NCBI GenBank assembly: GCA_944392445.1
Contig: CALXWT010000014.1
Span: forward strand, 1 to 36,254
DNA: 36,254 nt
From: an uncultured Clostridia bacterium
Lineage (GTDB): Bacteria > Bacillota > Clostridia > TANB77 > CAG-508
Reading direction: 5' to 3'
The notes under the pieces are model-generated. The model worked only from the letters and a program-made list of their open reading frames with translations, searched no databases and was not told where the DNA came from. Within the stretch, counting starts at the first letter, position 1, and each line of letters begins with the position of its first letter. Positions 1 to 7,775 of the stretch are shown here, one piece after another. The position numbers were made by a program, and so were the translations under genes.

Positions 1-1
1 T

Positions 2-85
2 TGGTGCGGATGAAGGGACTCGAACCCCCACGCCGTTGGCACTGGTTCCTAAGACCAGCGCGTCTGCCAGTTCCGCCACATCCGC
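2..85 (-). tRNA. tRNA-Leu (anticodon UAG)
   Basis: Read on the minus strand this folds as a class II tRNA. A perfect 7-bp acceptor stem pairs GCGGATG with CATCCGC, followed by discriminator A and an encoded CCA (positions 2-4). The anticodon stem is CTGGT/ACCAG with loop CTTAGGA, giving anticodon TAG, which reads CUA leucine codons. The variable arm is extended and the T arm carries GGTTCGAGTCC. It lies downstream of ptsI but has its own strong promoter, so it is probably transcribed independently. Confidence 0.97.
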
Positions 86-104
86 ATTATTGCTGACAAC
101 GTAT

Positions 105-133
105 ATTGTAGCACACAAAAAATACGATGTCAA
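105..133 (-). promoter_or_regulatory. Sigma-A promoter of tRNA-Leu
   Basis: On the minus strand a perfect -35 TTGACA (positions 128-133) is followed by a 17-bp spacer and a -10 TACAAT (105-110) preceded by a TGn extension. The tRNA 5' end lies about 20 bases downstream, which fits a short leader. It is the best consensus promoter in the window. Confidence 0.85.
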
Positions 134-165
134 TAATAAGATGTGAAATTTTTTGAATATTTTTT

Positions 166-194
166 AGAACTAGCAAGTTGTTCTTGCTAGTTCT
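166..194. other. 12-bp perfect dyad overlapping the ptsI stop codon
   Basis: AGAACTAGCAAG at 166-177 and its exact reverse complement at 183-194 flank a 5-base spacer. The ptsI stop codon (187-189) lies inside the right arm. On the minus strand the hairpin is followed by A residues, not a T run, so it is not a canonical intrinsic terminator. It may protect the 3' end of the message or pause polymerase. Confidence 0.6.
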
Positions 195-1890
195 CTTTAA
201 ATTCTTTTAGTCTTTCTTCTACCTCTTCTGCAGATGACATCTGTAAAATTTCCTCACTAAGTTTTACGCATTCAGCTTTATCTAAATTGTTAATTCTTTT
301 TCTTGCATTTAGTAAGCTATTTGAATTCATTGAAAATTCGTCTAAACCTAGCCCAATTAGAAGTGGTATATAGAATAAGTCTCCAGCAGCTTCGCCACAC
401 ATTCCACAAATTATATTTGCAGAATGTGCTCCATCTATTGCCATTTTTATAAGTTTTATAACTGATGGATGAAATTTTGTGTATAATCTTGATATCTTTT
501 CATTTCCTCTTTCTACTGCTACTGTATATTGTATTAAGTCATTAGTTCCTATGCTAAAGAAGTCGCATTCTTTTGCAAGTTTATCTGCTATTAAAGCTGC
601 TGACGGAATTTCTACCATAATTCCTACTTTGATGTTTTTGTTATATTCGATATTTTCATTATCTAGCTCTTTTTTACATTCTTCTAATACTTTTTTTGCT
701 TTTCTTAATTCCTCTATAGATGATATCATAGGAAACATTATTTCTATTTTTCCAAAAGCACTTGCTCTTAAGATTGCTCTTAGTTGTGTTTTGAATAATG
801 GTAAATTATCTAAACACAATCTAATTGCTCTAAGACCTAAAAATGGATTTGCTTCTTTTTCTAATTTTAGATATTTTAGTTCTTTGTCTCCTCCAATGTC
901 TAAGGTTCTTATAATAACTTCTTTTCCTTGCATCATTTCTGCTACATTTTTATATACTTCAAACTGACTTTCCTCTGTTGGCATTGTATCGCTATCCATA
1001 TATAAAAATTCACTTCTAAATAGACCAATTCCCTCTGCTGTTTTTTCTATTGCTACTTCTACATCTTTTAGTATTCCTATATTTGCATACAGTTTTACTT
1101 TTGTACCGTCTATTGTTTTGGTTTCTTCATTTTTATATTTTTCTAGTTCTAATTTTTCTTCTTCTAATTGTTTTTGTAAGGTTAATAGTTTTTGTTTTTC
1201 TTCTTCTGTTGGATTTACGTATATTTCACCTAATGTACCATCTATTGCAACATTATCATCATTTTTTAATATGCTTGTAGCATTTTCTATTCCTGTAATT
1301 GCTGGAATAGCATGAGTTCTTGCCATAATAGAAGTATGTGAATTTTCTCCTCCAATTTCTGTAATAATTCCAGATATATTTTTAAAGTCTAGTTTTGCAG
1401 TTTCAGATGTTGTAAGCTCTGTTGCTACAATAATTGTATTTGGTTTTAATTTACTTAAATCAACCGTTTTTTCATTTAGCATTTTACCTAATACTCTATT
1501 TTTTATATCTAGAATGTCCCCAGCTCTTGAAGCCATATACTCATCGTCCATATTTTGAAAAATTTGTACTACACTATTAAATCCAACTTCTACAGCATAT
1601 TCTGCATTATATTTATCATTTTTTATTGCATTTTCTGTTTCTGAAATAAGTGATGGATCTTGCAAGATCATTAAATATGCTTGCATAATATCAGATTCAG
1701 TTCCACTAATGTTTTTTAATTGTATTTCAGTTTCATTTATAACTTCATTTAAGGCTTTGTGAAGTCTTTCTAATTCGTGTTCTACTTGTTCATTTTTTAC
1801 TGTTTTCTTTTCTATTTTTCTTTCTACCTTTTTTAAAACTACTACATTGCCAAGTCCTATACCTCTTGATACGCCTTTTCCTTTTAACAT
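187..1890 (-). CDS. ptsI: PTS Enzyme I (phosphoenolpyruvate-protein phosphotransferase)
   Basis: Cytosolic first enzyme of the phosphotransferase system. It autophosphorylates from phosphoenolpyruvate and passes the phosphate to HPr. The 567-residue length is normal. The N-terminal phosphohistidine domain has the motif GGENSHTSIMAR with the active histidine at about residue 185. The C-terminal TIM-barrel, PEP-binding part shows GIGLFRSEFLY, LDIGGDKEL, FFSIGTNDLIQY and the catalytic-cysteine motif ICGMCGEAAGD. The start is supported by AAGGAAGG just upstream. It begins 12 bases after the ptsH stop, so ptsH-ptsI is an operon, here placed downstream of fruK-fruA. Confidence 0.97.
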   Translation of the reverse strand: MLKGKGVSRGIGLGNVVVLKKVERKIEKKTVKNEQVEHELERLHKALNEVINETEIQLKNISGTESDIMQAYLMILQDPSLISETENAIKNDKYNAEYAVEVGFNSVVQIFQNMDDEYMASRAGDILDIKNRVLGKMLNEKTVDLSKLKPNTIIVATELTTSETAKLDFKNISGIITEIGGENSHTSIMARTHAIPAITGIENATSILKNDDNVAIDGTLGEIYVNPTEEEKQKLLTLQKQLEEEKLELEKYKNEETKTIDGTKVKLYANIGILKDVEVAIEKTAEGIGLFRSEFLYMDSDTMPTEESQFEVYKNVAEMMQGKEVIIRTLDIGGDKELKYLKLEKEANPFLGLRAIRLCLDNLPLFKTQLRAILRASAFGKIEIMFPMISSIEELRKAKKVLEECKKELDNENIEYNKNIKVGIMVEIPSAALIADKLAKECDFFSIGTNDLIQYTVAVERGNEKISRLYTKFHPSVIKLIKMAIDGAHSANIICGMCGEAAGDLFYIPLLIGLGLDEFSMNSNSLLNARKRINNLDKAECVKLSEEILQMSSAEEVEERLKEFKEN

Positions 1891-1902
1891 CTGTATCCTT
1901 CC

Positions 1903-2166
1903 TTATTCACCAAAATTATTTTTAAAATCTTTTACTATTTCTGCTAGTGCTTCGTTTTCGTCTTCTCCGTCACATTCTATTTCAATTTCTGTATTGTATT
2001 TTATTCCTGCTGACATAATGGCAAGTATTGATTTTGCATCAACTATTTTTCCATTTACATTTAATTTTATTGAACTTTTAAATGAAGCAGCCTTTTTTGC
2101 AAGTTCGCCAGCTGGTCTTGCGTGCAATCCTGTTTCATTTTTTAATATAACTTTTTCTTTTACCAT
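1903..2166 (-). CDS. ptsH: Phosphocarrier protein HPr
   Basis: Small cytosolic phosphocarrier between Enzyme I and the sugar-specific Enzyme II proteins. The 87-residue length is typical. The active-site motif ETGLHARPA gives His15, phosphorylated by Enzyme I. Ser46 in AKSILAIMSAG is the position modified by HPr kinase in Firmicutes for carbon catabolite control, so that regulation is probably present. It is translated from AAGGAAGG and is directly followed by ptsI. It is separated from fruA upstream by a 140-bp gap holding a palindromic repeat, which could uncouple ptsHI expression from fruKA. Confidence 0.97.
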   Translation of the reverse strand: MVKEKVILKNETGLHARPAGELAKKAASFKSSIKLNVNGKIVDAKSILAIMSAGIKYNTEIEIECDGEDENEALAEIVKDFKNNFGE

Positions 2167-2212
2167 TTTGCTAACCTTCCTTTCTTAGTTTGCTGTTAGA
2201 ATTTTTTTATTA

Positions 2213-2257
2213 TTGTATAAGAAAAATCGTTATTTTTAACGATTTTTCCATATACAA
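2213..2257. repeat. TTGTATA-type palindrome, short member of the composite family
   Basis: A 45-bp near-perfect palindrome running from TTGTATA to TATACAA, with inner arms AAAAATCGTTA and TAACGATTTTT, between fruA and ptsH. The same ends and inner AAAAATCG arms recur around the modular HTH gene (near 8413, 10807 and 10935). This copy lacks the GC-richer hairpin block found in those. No T run follows in the minus direction, so it is not a clear terminator, but the stem could affect read-through or stability of the fru-pts message. Confidence 0.75.
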
Positions 2258-2307
2258 TAACTTTAAACCTTAAGTTGTTAGAGCAAATTCCTTATATTTT
2301 ACCTTTG

Positions 2308-4248
2308 CTACACAGTTTCCCCCTGTGAAACAGTTCTTTTATATTCTGGTAAATTTTTCTTTAATTTTGCCATAATTAGTGTAGAAACAATTGCTCCCAC
2401 TGCTATTGCTAATAAATATTTTACTGGATGTCCTATTGTTGCTATTACAAATATTCCACCATGTGGTGCCATTAGTGTACAATTAAACCACATTGAAAGT
2501 GCTCCTGTAACTGCTGAACCAATTACAAATGCTGGTATTGTTCTTAATGGGTCTGCTGAAGCAAATGGAATTGCTCCCTCTGATATAAATGATAATCCCA
2601 TAATATAATTTACATAGGCTGCTTGTTTATCCTTTTTAGGAATTTTTCTTGGGAATGCTGTTGCTAAAAATGCAATAGCTAGTGGTGGCACCATTCCTCC
2701 AGCCATAACTGCTGCCATTATTTCGTATTGTCCTGATGCAAGCATTCCTGTTCCAAATGTATATGCTGCTTTATTAACAGGTCCTCCTAAATCTACTGCC
2801 ATCATTGCACCTAATATTGCACCTAATACTACTTTATTTGTACTGCTCATTGAAGATAAGTAATTGTTAATTGCTGTGTTTATTCCTGCTACATAAGGGT
2901 TTATAAGTAGCATAAATAATCCAATAAATAATACTCCAAATACAGGATATATAAGAATTGTTTTTATTCCCTCTATACTACTTGGCAGATAACTGCACAA
3001 TTTCTTTAATCCCAGTACGATGTAGCCTCCAACGAAACCTGCAATTAATGCTCCTAAGAATCCAGAGCTTACTAAAGTAATATCTCCATTTGTTAATGAT
3101 GCAAATGTTGTGCCTTGTACAGCTAAAATTCCTCCAACAAATCCGACTACTAATCCTGGTCTATCTGCAATACTCATAGCTATATAACCTGCTAAGATAT
3201 ATAACATTACGTTAAATGCTGCATTTCCTACTGTTTTAAAGAATGCTGCTATTGGTGTGTTCATACCAAAGTTTGAAGGGTCTATTGAATAATCATCTAG
3301 TAAGAATGAAATTGCTATTAAAATTCCTCCACCTACAACAAATGGCAACATGTGCGTTACACCATTCATTAAGTGTTTATATATTTGAGTACCTATTTTT
3401 TCTTTTCCCTCATTATCATCTGCATTTGCATTTTTATTGCTTGAATGATATGTTTTAGCATTTGGTGATAGCACATGTTCAATTAGCTCTTTAGGTTTAT
3501 TTATTCCATCTGCCACTTTTGCAGTTACTATTTTTTTACCGTCAAATCTTGATAAATCAACTTTTGTATCTGATGCTACAATGACTGCTTTTGCATTTTT
3601 TATTTCCTCTTTTGTAAATTTATTTTTTACTCCTGAGGCTCCATGTGTTTCTACCTTAACTCTATGTCCTAACTGCTCGCCCATTTTTTCTAATGCTTCT
3701 GCTGCCATATATGTGTGTGCAATACCTGTTGGACAACCTGTAATTGCTAAAATCTCATATTGGTTGCTTACACCTTTTTCTTCTCCTAGTTTTTCACTTT
3801 CTGCTTTATTTATACATTCTAAAAATTCTTTTGGAGTTTTTGCATTGTATAAAGCTTTTCTAAATTCTGTGTCCATTAGTAGTGTAGATAATCTGCTTAA
3901 AACATCTAAATGCACATTATCTTCTGTGTTTGGTGCTGCTATTAAAAATAGCAATTTAGCTGGGCTTCCATCTAAAGATTCAAAATCAACGCCATCTGGA
4001 ACTACCATAGCAGAAAGTCCTGGTTTTGAAACTGCATCTGTTTTACCATGTGGAATTGCTATTCCTTCCCCAATTCCTGTGGTTCCCTCTTCCTCTCTTT
4101 TTAATACTACTTGTTTGTACTTGTCTTTATCCTTGATGTTTCCATTTTCCATCATTAAATCTACTAACTTATCAATAGCTTCTGCTTTATTATTTGCACT
4201 CGTATGTAGACTGATGGCCTTTTCGCTAAGTAAATCTGTAATTTTCAT
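2308..4248 (-). CDS. fruA: Fructose-specific PTS Enzyme II (IIA-IIB-IIC fusion)
   Basis: Membrane permease that imports fructose and phosphorylates it to fructose 1-phosphate with phosphate from HPr. Domains in order: IIA (about 1-150) with phospho-acceptor His67 in EGIAIPHGKT; IIB (about 165-265) with active Cys172 in ITGCPTGIAHTYMAAEAL; a charged linker; then IIC (about 290-630), with many hydrophobic segments and GGxVPP-type sequences such as AGGMVPPLAIA. The 646-residue length matches single-chain FruA proteins. AAAGGGG precedes the start. It lies about 100 bp downstream of fruK, whose product uses fructose 1-phosphate. Mannose-type substrates in the same family cannot be fully excluded. 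Confidence 0.95.
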   Translation of the reverse strand: MKITDLLSEKAISLHTSANNKAEAIDKLVDLMMENGNIKDKDKYKQVVLKREEEGTTGIGEGIAIPHGKTDAVSKPGLSAMVVPDGVDFESLDGSPAKLLFLIAAPNTEDNVHLDVLSRLSTLLMDTEFRKALYNAKTPKEFLECINKAESEKLGEEKGVSNQYEILAITGCPTGIAHTYMAAEALEKMGEQLGHRVKVETHGASGVKNKFTKEEIKNAKAVIVASDTKVDLSRFDGKKIVTAKVADGINKPKELIEHVLSPNAKTYHSSNKNANADDNEGKEKIGTQIYKHLMNGVTHMLPFVVGGGILIAISFLLDDYSIDPSNFGMNTPIAAFFKTVGNAAFNVMLYILAGYIAMSIADRPGLVVGFVGGILAVQGTTFASLTNGDITLVSSGFLGALIAGFVGGYIVLGLKKLCSYLPSSIEGIKTILIYPVFGVLFIGLFMLLINPYVAGINTAINNYLSSMSSTNKVVLGAILGAMMAVDLGGPVNKAAYTFGTGMLASGQYEIMAAVMAGGMVPPLAIAFLATAFPRKIPKKDKQAAYVNYIMGLSFISEGAIPFASADPLRTIPAFVIGSAVTGALSMWFNCTLMAPHGGIFVIATIGHPVKYLLAIAVGAIVSTLIMAKLKKNLPEYKRTVSQGETV

Positions 4249-4302
4249 TATTTTACCCCTTTCTTTTGTATTATTTGTTAAATATGTTTATTTAATTAGT
4301 TT

Positions 4303-4334
4303 AAACTTTTACTTTAACACATTAGTAAAAGTTT
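4303..4334. other. Stem-loop between fruK and fruA
   Basis: AAACTTTTAC and its exact reverse complement GTAAAAGTTT form a 10-bp stem with a 12-base loop in the 100-bp fruK-fruA gap. No T run follows on the minus strand. It may set the relative stability of the fruK and fruA message segments. This is inference. Confidence 0.45.
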
Positions 4335-4348
4335 TAAGCTAAAAAAAT

Positions 4349-5287
4349 CTAGTTTGTTATTACTCTATTTTGAAGTTGCTTCAAAATAGAATCAACTTTT
4401 TCTTTTGTTGCAAGCTCTACTGAAAATGCACTTGCACTTCCCGCTGAAACTCCCATCTTTAATGCATATTCATAGTCTTTTGTTTTATAATATCCTGCTA
4501 AGAAACCTGCCACCATAGAGTCACCTGCTCCAACTGTATTGACAACTTGTCCTTTTGGTGCATCCGAAAAGAATGTCTTACCCTCTTTTGTTAGCAATAT
4601 TGCCCCATCATTTCCTAATGATACTAAAACATTTTGTGCACCCATTTCTTGCAATGTTTTTGCTGAAGTTATTATATCTTCTTTTGTATGTAGATTACGT
4701 TTTACTGTTTCTTCTAATTCTTCTTTATTTGGTTTAATTAAAAAAGGTCTATATTTTAATATGCTTATAAGCAATTCTTGTGTAGAATCTACTATAAATG
4801 TAATCCCTTTTTCATTTAAAATTTTGCATATTTTTTCATATATATTATTATCAATATTTTTAGGTATACTTCCTGATAAAATAACAAAATCATCTACTGT
4901 CATATTCTGTATTTTATTCATCAATTCTTCAATATTTTCTTTTGTAATTTGTGGTCCCATTCCATTTAAGGCTGTTTCTTCCACATCATTATCGTTAACA
5001 GAACTGATTTTTACGTTGATTCTTGTTATGCCATCTTTTACTTTAACAAAGTCCGTTTTTACTCCTTGTGTTTCTAATTTTCTAATTAATTCTTCTCCTG
5101 TAAAACTTGCTACAAAACCAAGTGCAGTATTTTCAATTTCTAGATTTTTTAGTACAATAGAAACATTAAGACCTTTTCCTCCTGGTAATATTGTCTCCGT
5201 TTTTGTTCTATTTATTTCACCAGTTTTAAAATTTTCTACCTGTGTTATATAATCTAATGCAGGATTGAATGTTATTGTATAAATCAT
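4349..5287 (-). CDS. fruK: 1-phosphofructokinase (PfkB family)
   Basis: Cytosolic kinase that converts fructose 1-phosphate to fructose 1,6-bisphosphate, feeding FruA-imported sugar into glycolysis. It begins MIYTITFNPALDY, the usual start of the FruK/LacC group, has the PfkB motif GGKGLN at about residues 36-41 and the C-terminal motif GAGDS with the catalytic aspartate. A longer reading frame starts seven codons upstream at 5308, but the AAGGAGG ribosome site lies inside that extension, so the ATG at 5287 is chosen (312 residues). Tagatose-6-phosphate kinase is the alternative, but adjacency to fruA favours FruK. No DeoR-type fruR precedes it. Confidence 0.93.
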   Translation of the reverse strand: MIYTITFNPALDYITQVENFKTGEINRTKTETILPGGKGLNVSIVLKNLEIENTALGFVASFTGEELIRKLETQGVKTDFVKVKDGITRINVKISSVNDNDVEETALNGMGPQITKENIEELMNKIQNMTVDDFVILSGSIPKNIDNNIYEKICKILNEKGITFIVDSTQELLISILKYRPFLIKPNKEELEETVKRNLHTKEDIITSAKTLQEMGAQNVLVSLGNDGAILLTKEGKTFFSDAPKGQVVNTVGAGDSMVAGFLAGYYKTKDYEYALKMGVSAGSASAFSVELATKEKVDSILKQLQNRVITN

Positions 5288-5329
5288 TTTTTCCTCCTTG
5301 CTTTGCATTCTATCATAACTAATTTTATT

Positions 5330-5881
5330 TTACAATACTTTTTTATTTTTCTTTCTTATTAACTCTATTTGTTCCACTATACTTATATCTGAAAGCTTTT
5401 CTATAAATTTTATTACTTTTTCTTCTTTTAAGTATTTTGGCATGCCATCTATATTTTTTATATATTTAGATACATTTTCATCTTTAATATTACCTATATT
5501 GTATTTTTTTGTTAACGTTTTATTCAAACAGTCATAATCATAATAGAAACTATCATTATTTTTTTTAATTTCTAATGTTTCGTCTTTAAATGATTCTACA
5601 TAGAAGCAATAGTCTGTTATTAGATGAATAAAATATCCTTTCCAGTAGTCATTATTTATATCTACTTTATCATTTTGTAGAAATGTATCTAAATTTTTTA
5701 TATAATCTTTATTATGCAATTTGCCATAATGCGTTATGCTTTTATTAATTTCTTTATTTAATATACTAATTAAATCTGGTGCAACTATTCCTTTTATAAA
5801 TTCATCTACATCTTTTATTTCATTTTCATGTTTCTTTATGTATTCTTTTCCCACTGCAATATGTATTATAAATCCTGGCAT
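5330..5881 (-). CDS. Putative zinc-dependent phospholipase C-like hydrolase
   Basis: A 183-residue protein with no signal peptide. It resembles small Firmicute proteins annotated as zinc-dependent phospholipase C-like. The visible pattern is MPGFIIHIAVGKEY at the start, then GIVAPD, ITHYGKLH and KGYFIHLITDYCFY, where the His and Asp residues could bind metal. The substrate is unknown. The start overlaps the 3' end of the upstream sua5 gene by 16 bases, with AAGGAG inside sua5, so the two are translationally coupled. The last third is Lys-rich and very AT-rich. Family assignment is from recalled motifs; the biochemical role is uncertain. Confidence 0.7.
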   Translation of the reverse strand: MPGFIIHIAVGKEYIKKHENEIKDVDEFIKGIVAPDLISILNKEINKSITHYGKLHNKDYIKNLDTFLQNDKVDINNDYWKGYFIHLITDYCFYVESFKDETLEIKKNNDSFYYDYDCLNKTLTKKYNIGNIKDENVSKYIKNIDGMPKYLKEEKVIKFIEKLSDISIVEQIELIRKKNKKVL

Positions 5882-6519
5882 TTTTTCACTTTCTCCTTAA
5901 CTTTATTTATTTGCTCTTCTGTAATTTTTCCTTGTCTTAAGATATGTGGCACACCATCTATAACTTGCACAATTGTAGAAGAAATTCCAATTTTACTAGG
6001 TCCATCATCTATATAGCAATCTACTTTTTCTTCAAAATCTTTCATAATATCTTCCATATTTGTTCCACTAGGTTTTCCAGAAATATTGGCACTTGGAGTT
6101 GCTATTGGAACTTCTGCATATTCTATTAGTTTGAGTGCAATTTTGTTTGATGGCATACGAACTCCTACTGTATTTGAATTTGCTGTAACAATGTTTGGCA
6201 CTATATCTTTTTTCTTTAATATTATTGTGAGTGGTCCTGGAAAGAACTCTTTTATTAAAGCTTTTTCTAAATCTGTTATCTCTTGTGCGATGTCATTTAT
6301 CATATCCATACTGTTTACTAATAGACTTATTGGCTTATTTAATGGTCTTTGCTTTACTTCATATATTCTTTTTACTGCATTCTCATTTAAACCATTTGTA
6401 CCTATTCCATATACTGTTTCTGTGGGAAATACTACTATTCCACCTTGCTTTATGGTTTTAGCTACTTCTTTTAGTTTTGTATAATCTATTTTTTCTTTAA
6501 AATCTAAATAATTTTGCAT
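5866..6519 (-). CDS. L-threonylcarbamoyladenylate synthase (Sua5/YrdC/TsaC family)
   Basis: Makes threonylcarbamoyl-AMP from threonine, bicarbonate and ATP, the first step of the t6A37 modification of ANN-decoding tRNAs. The YrdC fold is clear: FPTETVYGIG at 31-40, KQRPLNKP at about 56-63 (nucleotide-binding Lys/Arg), FFPGPLTIIL, and TPSANISGKPSGT with the SxN motif. At 217 residues it lacks the C-terminal Sua5 extension of the 340-residue form, so it is the short type with a modest tail. AGAGGA precedes the start. It is the first gene of the leftward block running through fruK-fruA, although gaps leave open whether that is one transcript. Confidence 0.95.
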   Translation of the reverse strand: MQNYLDFKEKIDYTKLKEVAKTIKQGGIVVFPTETVYGIGTNGLNENAVKRIYEVKQRPLNKPISLLVNSMDMINDIAQEITDLEKALIKEFFPGPLTIILKKKDIVPNIVTANSNTVGVRMPSNKIALKLIEYAEVPIATPSANISGKPSGTNMEDIMKDFEEKVDCYIDDGPSKIGISSTIVQVIDGVPHILRQGKITEEQINKVKEKVKKCQDL

Positions 6520-6575
6520 TTAATCCTCTTTCTTTTTATTAATGTATTCTCTAAAGTGCTTCGTCATTTTGTTAT

Positions 6576-6584
6576 ATATTATCA
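6576..6584 (-). promoter_or_regulatory. Extended -10 promoter element upstream of sua5
   Basis: The minus strand reads TGTGATAATATATAAC, a TGn-extended -10 (TAATAT at 6576-6581), about 57 bases before the sua5 start. No good -35 is visible at 17 bp. The same TGTGATAATAT string occurs at the ileS and glycosyltransferase promoters, which supports its use. Confidence 0.5.
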
Positions 6585-6622
6585 CATTGTAAATTAAAAT
6601 ACTAGGATTTGTGGAAATTTTT

Positions 6623-6910
6623 ATTGCTACTGCGTTACTTGATAATGGTTTTGTAGAAATTTAGGTCTTAACTCTAGGTAATATGTATATTTAGAGAATT
6701 TTTGTAGTGACGCGTAAGCGACCAAACGAGCTTCTTTGAAGCGAGTGCGATTTGGAGCACCTTTCCTGCGATAAAAAGAAAATTTATTTTTCTTTTTATC
6801 ATAAGAGAGGTGCGACACCAAGGAACAAAAAAATTTGATAAATATACATATTACCTAGTTGTTATTTCATACTACTCTACAAAAACATTATCAAGTAACG
6901 CAGTAGCAAT
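6623..6910. repeat. 288-bp long palindromic (MITE-like) element
   Basis: Fills most of the 444-bp gap between the divergent sua5 and cotJA genes. Terminal arms 6623-6656 and 6877-6910 are inverted repeats of 34 bp with one mismatch. Inner arms 6675-6693 and 6839-6857 are a perfect 19-bp pair. The centre has a further hairpin at about 6770-6800 and GC-richer stems such as CGCTTCAAAGAAGC (complement of about 6730-6743). A 64-codon open frame inside is a by-product of the palindrome. No transposase is present, so if mobile it would be non-autonomous. It ends about 50 bases upstream of cotJA and may supply or disrupt cotJ control signals. Confidence 0.8.
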
Positions 6911-6963
6911 TTACATAATTTTTTCATATTATGTAGTATAACTTATGAATAGGAGGAAACAAT

Positions 6964-7341
6964 ATGTATAACAGATTCAGAGGTTGTAACTGCATGTATT
7001 GCAATAATAACAACAATCAAGTGTTGGAAGATGTATGTGATGATGTTTCAAATTATAATACAGCATCTAACAATAATTGCAATATGGACTGTTGCGAAAT
7101 GAATAACTACAACTGTGGTTGTGGATTTGACACAGAAGAGAGTGTTTTTCCAAGCAACCCAATGTTAGCACAAAGTTATGTGCCAATTCAAACATTAGAT
7201 AAAACTTTTACACCTTGTTGTGGGCTAAAAAATGGAACTATTTTTCCAGAATTAGTTAGTCCTTACGAGCCATGTGATAGTATGAGATTTATAAACTATT
7301 TAGAAATGAGGAATACCATTGGAGAGGGGTGTAATGGATAA
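6964..7341 (+). CDS. cotJA: Spore coat-associated protein CotJA-like, Cys/Asn-rich N-terminus
   Basis: First gene of the cotJ operon, whose products are made in the mother cell and associate with the inner spore coat. The CotJA signature is in the second half (about residues 68-105): MLAQSYVPIQTLD, then GLKNGTIFPELVSPYEPC. Known CotJA proteins are about 70-80 residues. This one has 125 because of a roughly 60-residue N-terminal region rich in Asn and Cys (nine Cys in the first 60 residues, 13 overall). AGGAGG precedes the ATG. The stop overlaps the cotJB start by one base, indicating coupled translation. The promoter, expected to be sigma-E dependent, could not be placed confidently. Confidence 0.85.
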   Translation: MYNRFRGCNCMYCNNNNNQVLEDVCDDVSNYNTASNNNCNMDCCEMNNYNCGCGFDTEESVFPSNPMLAQSYVPIQTLDKTFTPCCGLKNGTIFPELVSPYEPCDSMRFINYLEMRNTIGEGCNG

Positions 7342-7775
7342 TGGAAAATAATAATGATAATAGAAATTGTATGTGCAACAATAATATGCAAAATGATTGC
7401 GAATACGCTGTACAAGGAATTAATGCAGCATTTGGATATAATACAGTTTCAGCTCTTAATGATGATTTGAACTGTTGCAACAGTTGTAATATGGATGAGT
7501 GTTTGCAAAATAGAAACAGAGTAAGAGCTGAAATGATGAAGCAAATAAAATGTTTAAGTTTCGCTGTAGTAGATATTGCTCAATATCTAGACACTCACCC
7601 AGATGATAGGAAAGCAATATGTTTGCATAAAGAATATTGCGATCAATTAGAAGATTTAAAAGATAAATATCAAAGAGTATTTGGCCCACTTAGTATATAT
7701 TATCCATGCAACAAATGGAGATGGCTAGAAGAGCCTTGGCCATGGGAAAGGAGTGATTTTAATGTGGACTTATAA
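7341..7775 (+). CDS. cotJB: Spore coat protein CotJB-like, Cys/Asn-rich N-terminus
   Basis: Second gene of the cotJ operon. The C-terminal 90 residues match CotJB: LSFAVVDIAQYLDTHPDD, a helical middle, then YQRVFGPLSIYY, WRWLEEPWPWE near the end. The N-terminal 55 residues are an extension rich in Asn and Cys (CMC, CCNSC, DEC), as in the preceding CotJA, so both carry a similar low-complexity tail absent from classical CotJ proteins. The start is coupled to the cotJA stop (TAATG) with GGAGAGGGG upstream. The 3' end overlaps the start of cotJC. Likely role: assembly of the manganese-catalase-like CotJC into the coat. Confidence 0.88.
   Translation: MENNNDNRNCMCNNNMQNDCEYAVQGINAAFGYNTVSALNDDLNCCNSCNMDECLQNRNRVRAEMMKQIKCLSFAVVDIAQYLDTHPDDRKAICLHKEYCDQLEDLKDKYQRVFGPLSIYYPCNKWRWLEEPWPWERSDFNVDL

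Noticed and set aside
166..194. Intrinsic terminator for ptsI
   Set aside because: The stem is perfect but is followed by A residues on the transcribed strand, so it was listed only as a dyad.
3581..4342. 253-codon plus-strand open frame opposite fruA
   Set aside because: Antisense shadow of a strongly supported gene, rich in Ser/Phe/Leu, with no motif and no ribosome site.
6627..6821. 64-codon open frame on the minus strand inside the intergenic palindrome
   Set aside because: It is made of the inverted-repeat arms and hairpin loops, has no clear ribosome site and no family resemblance; it is best explained by the palindrome.
6911..6963. Sigma-E promoter immediately upstream of cotJA
   Set aside because: TCATATT at 6924-6930 matches a -35, but the -10 position 14-15 bp later overlaps the ribosome site and does not fit.
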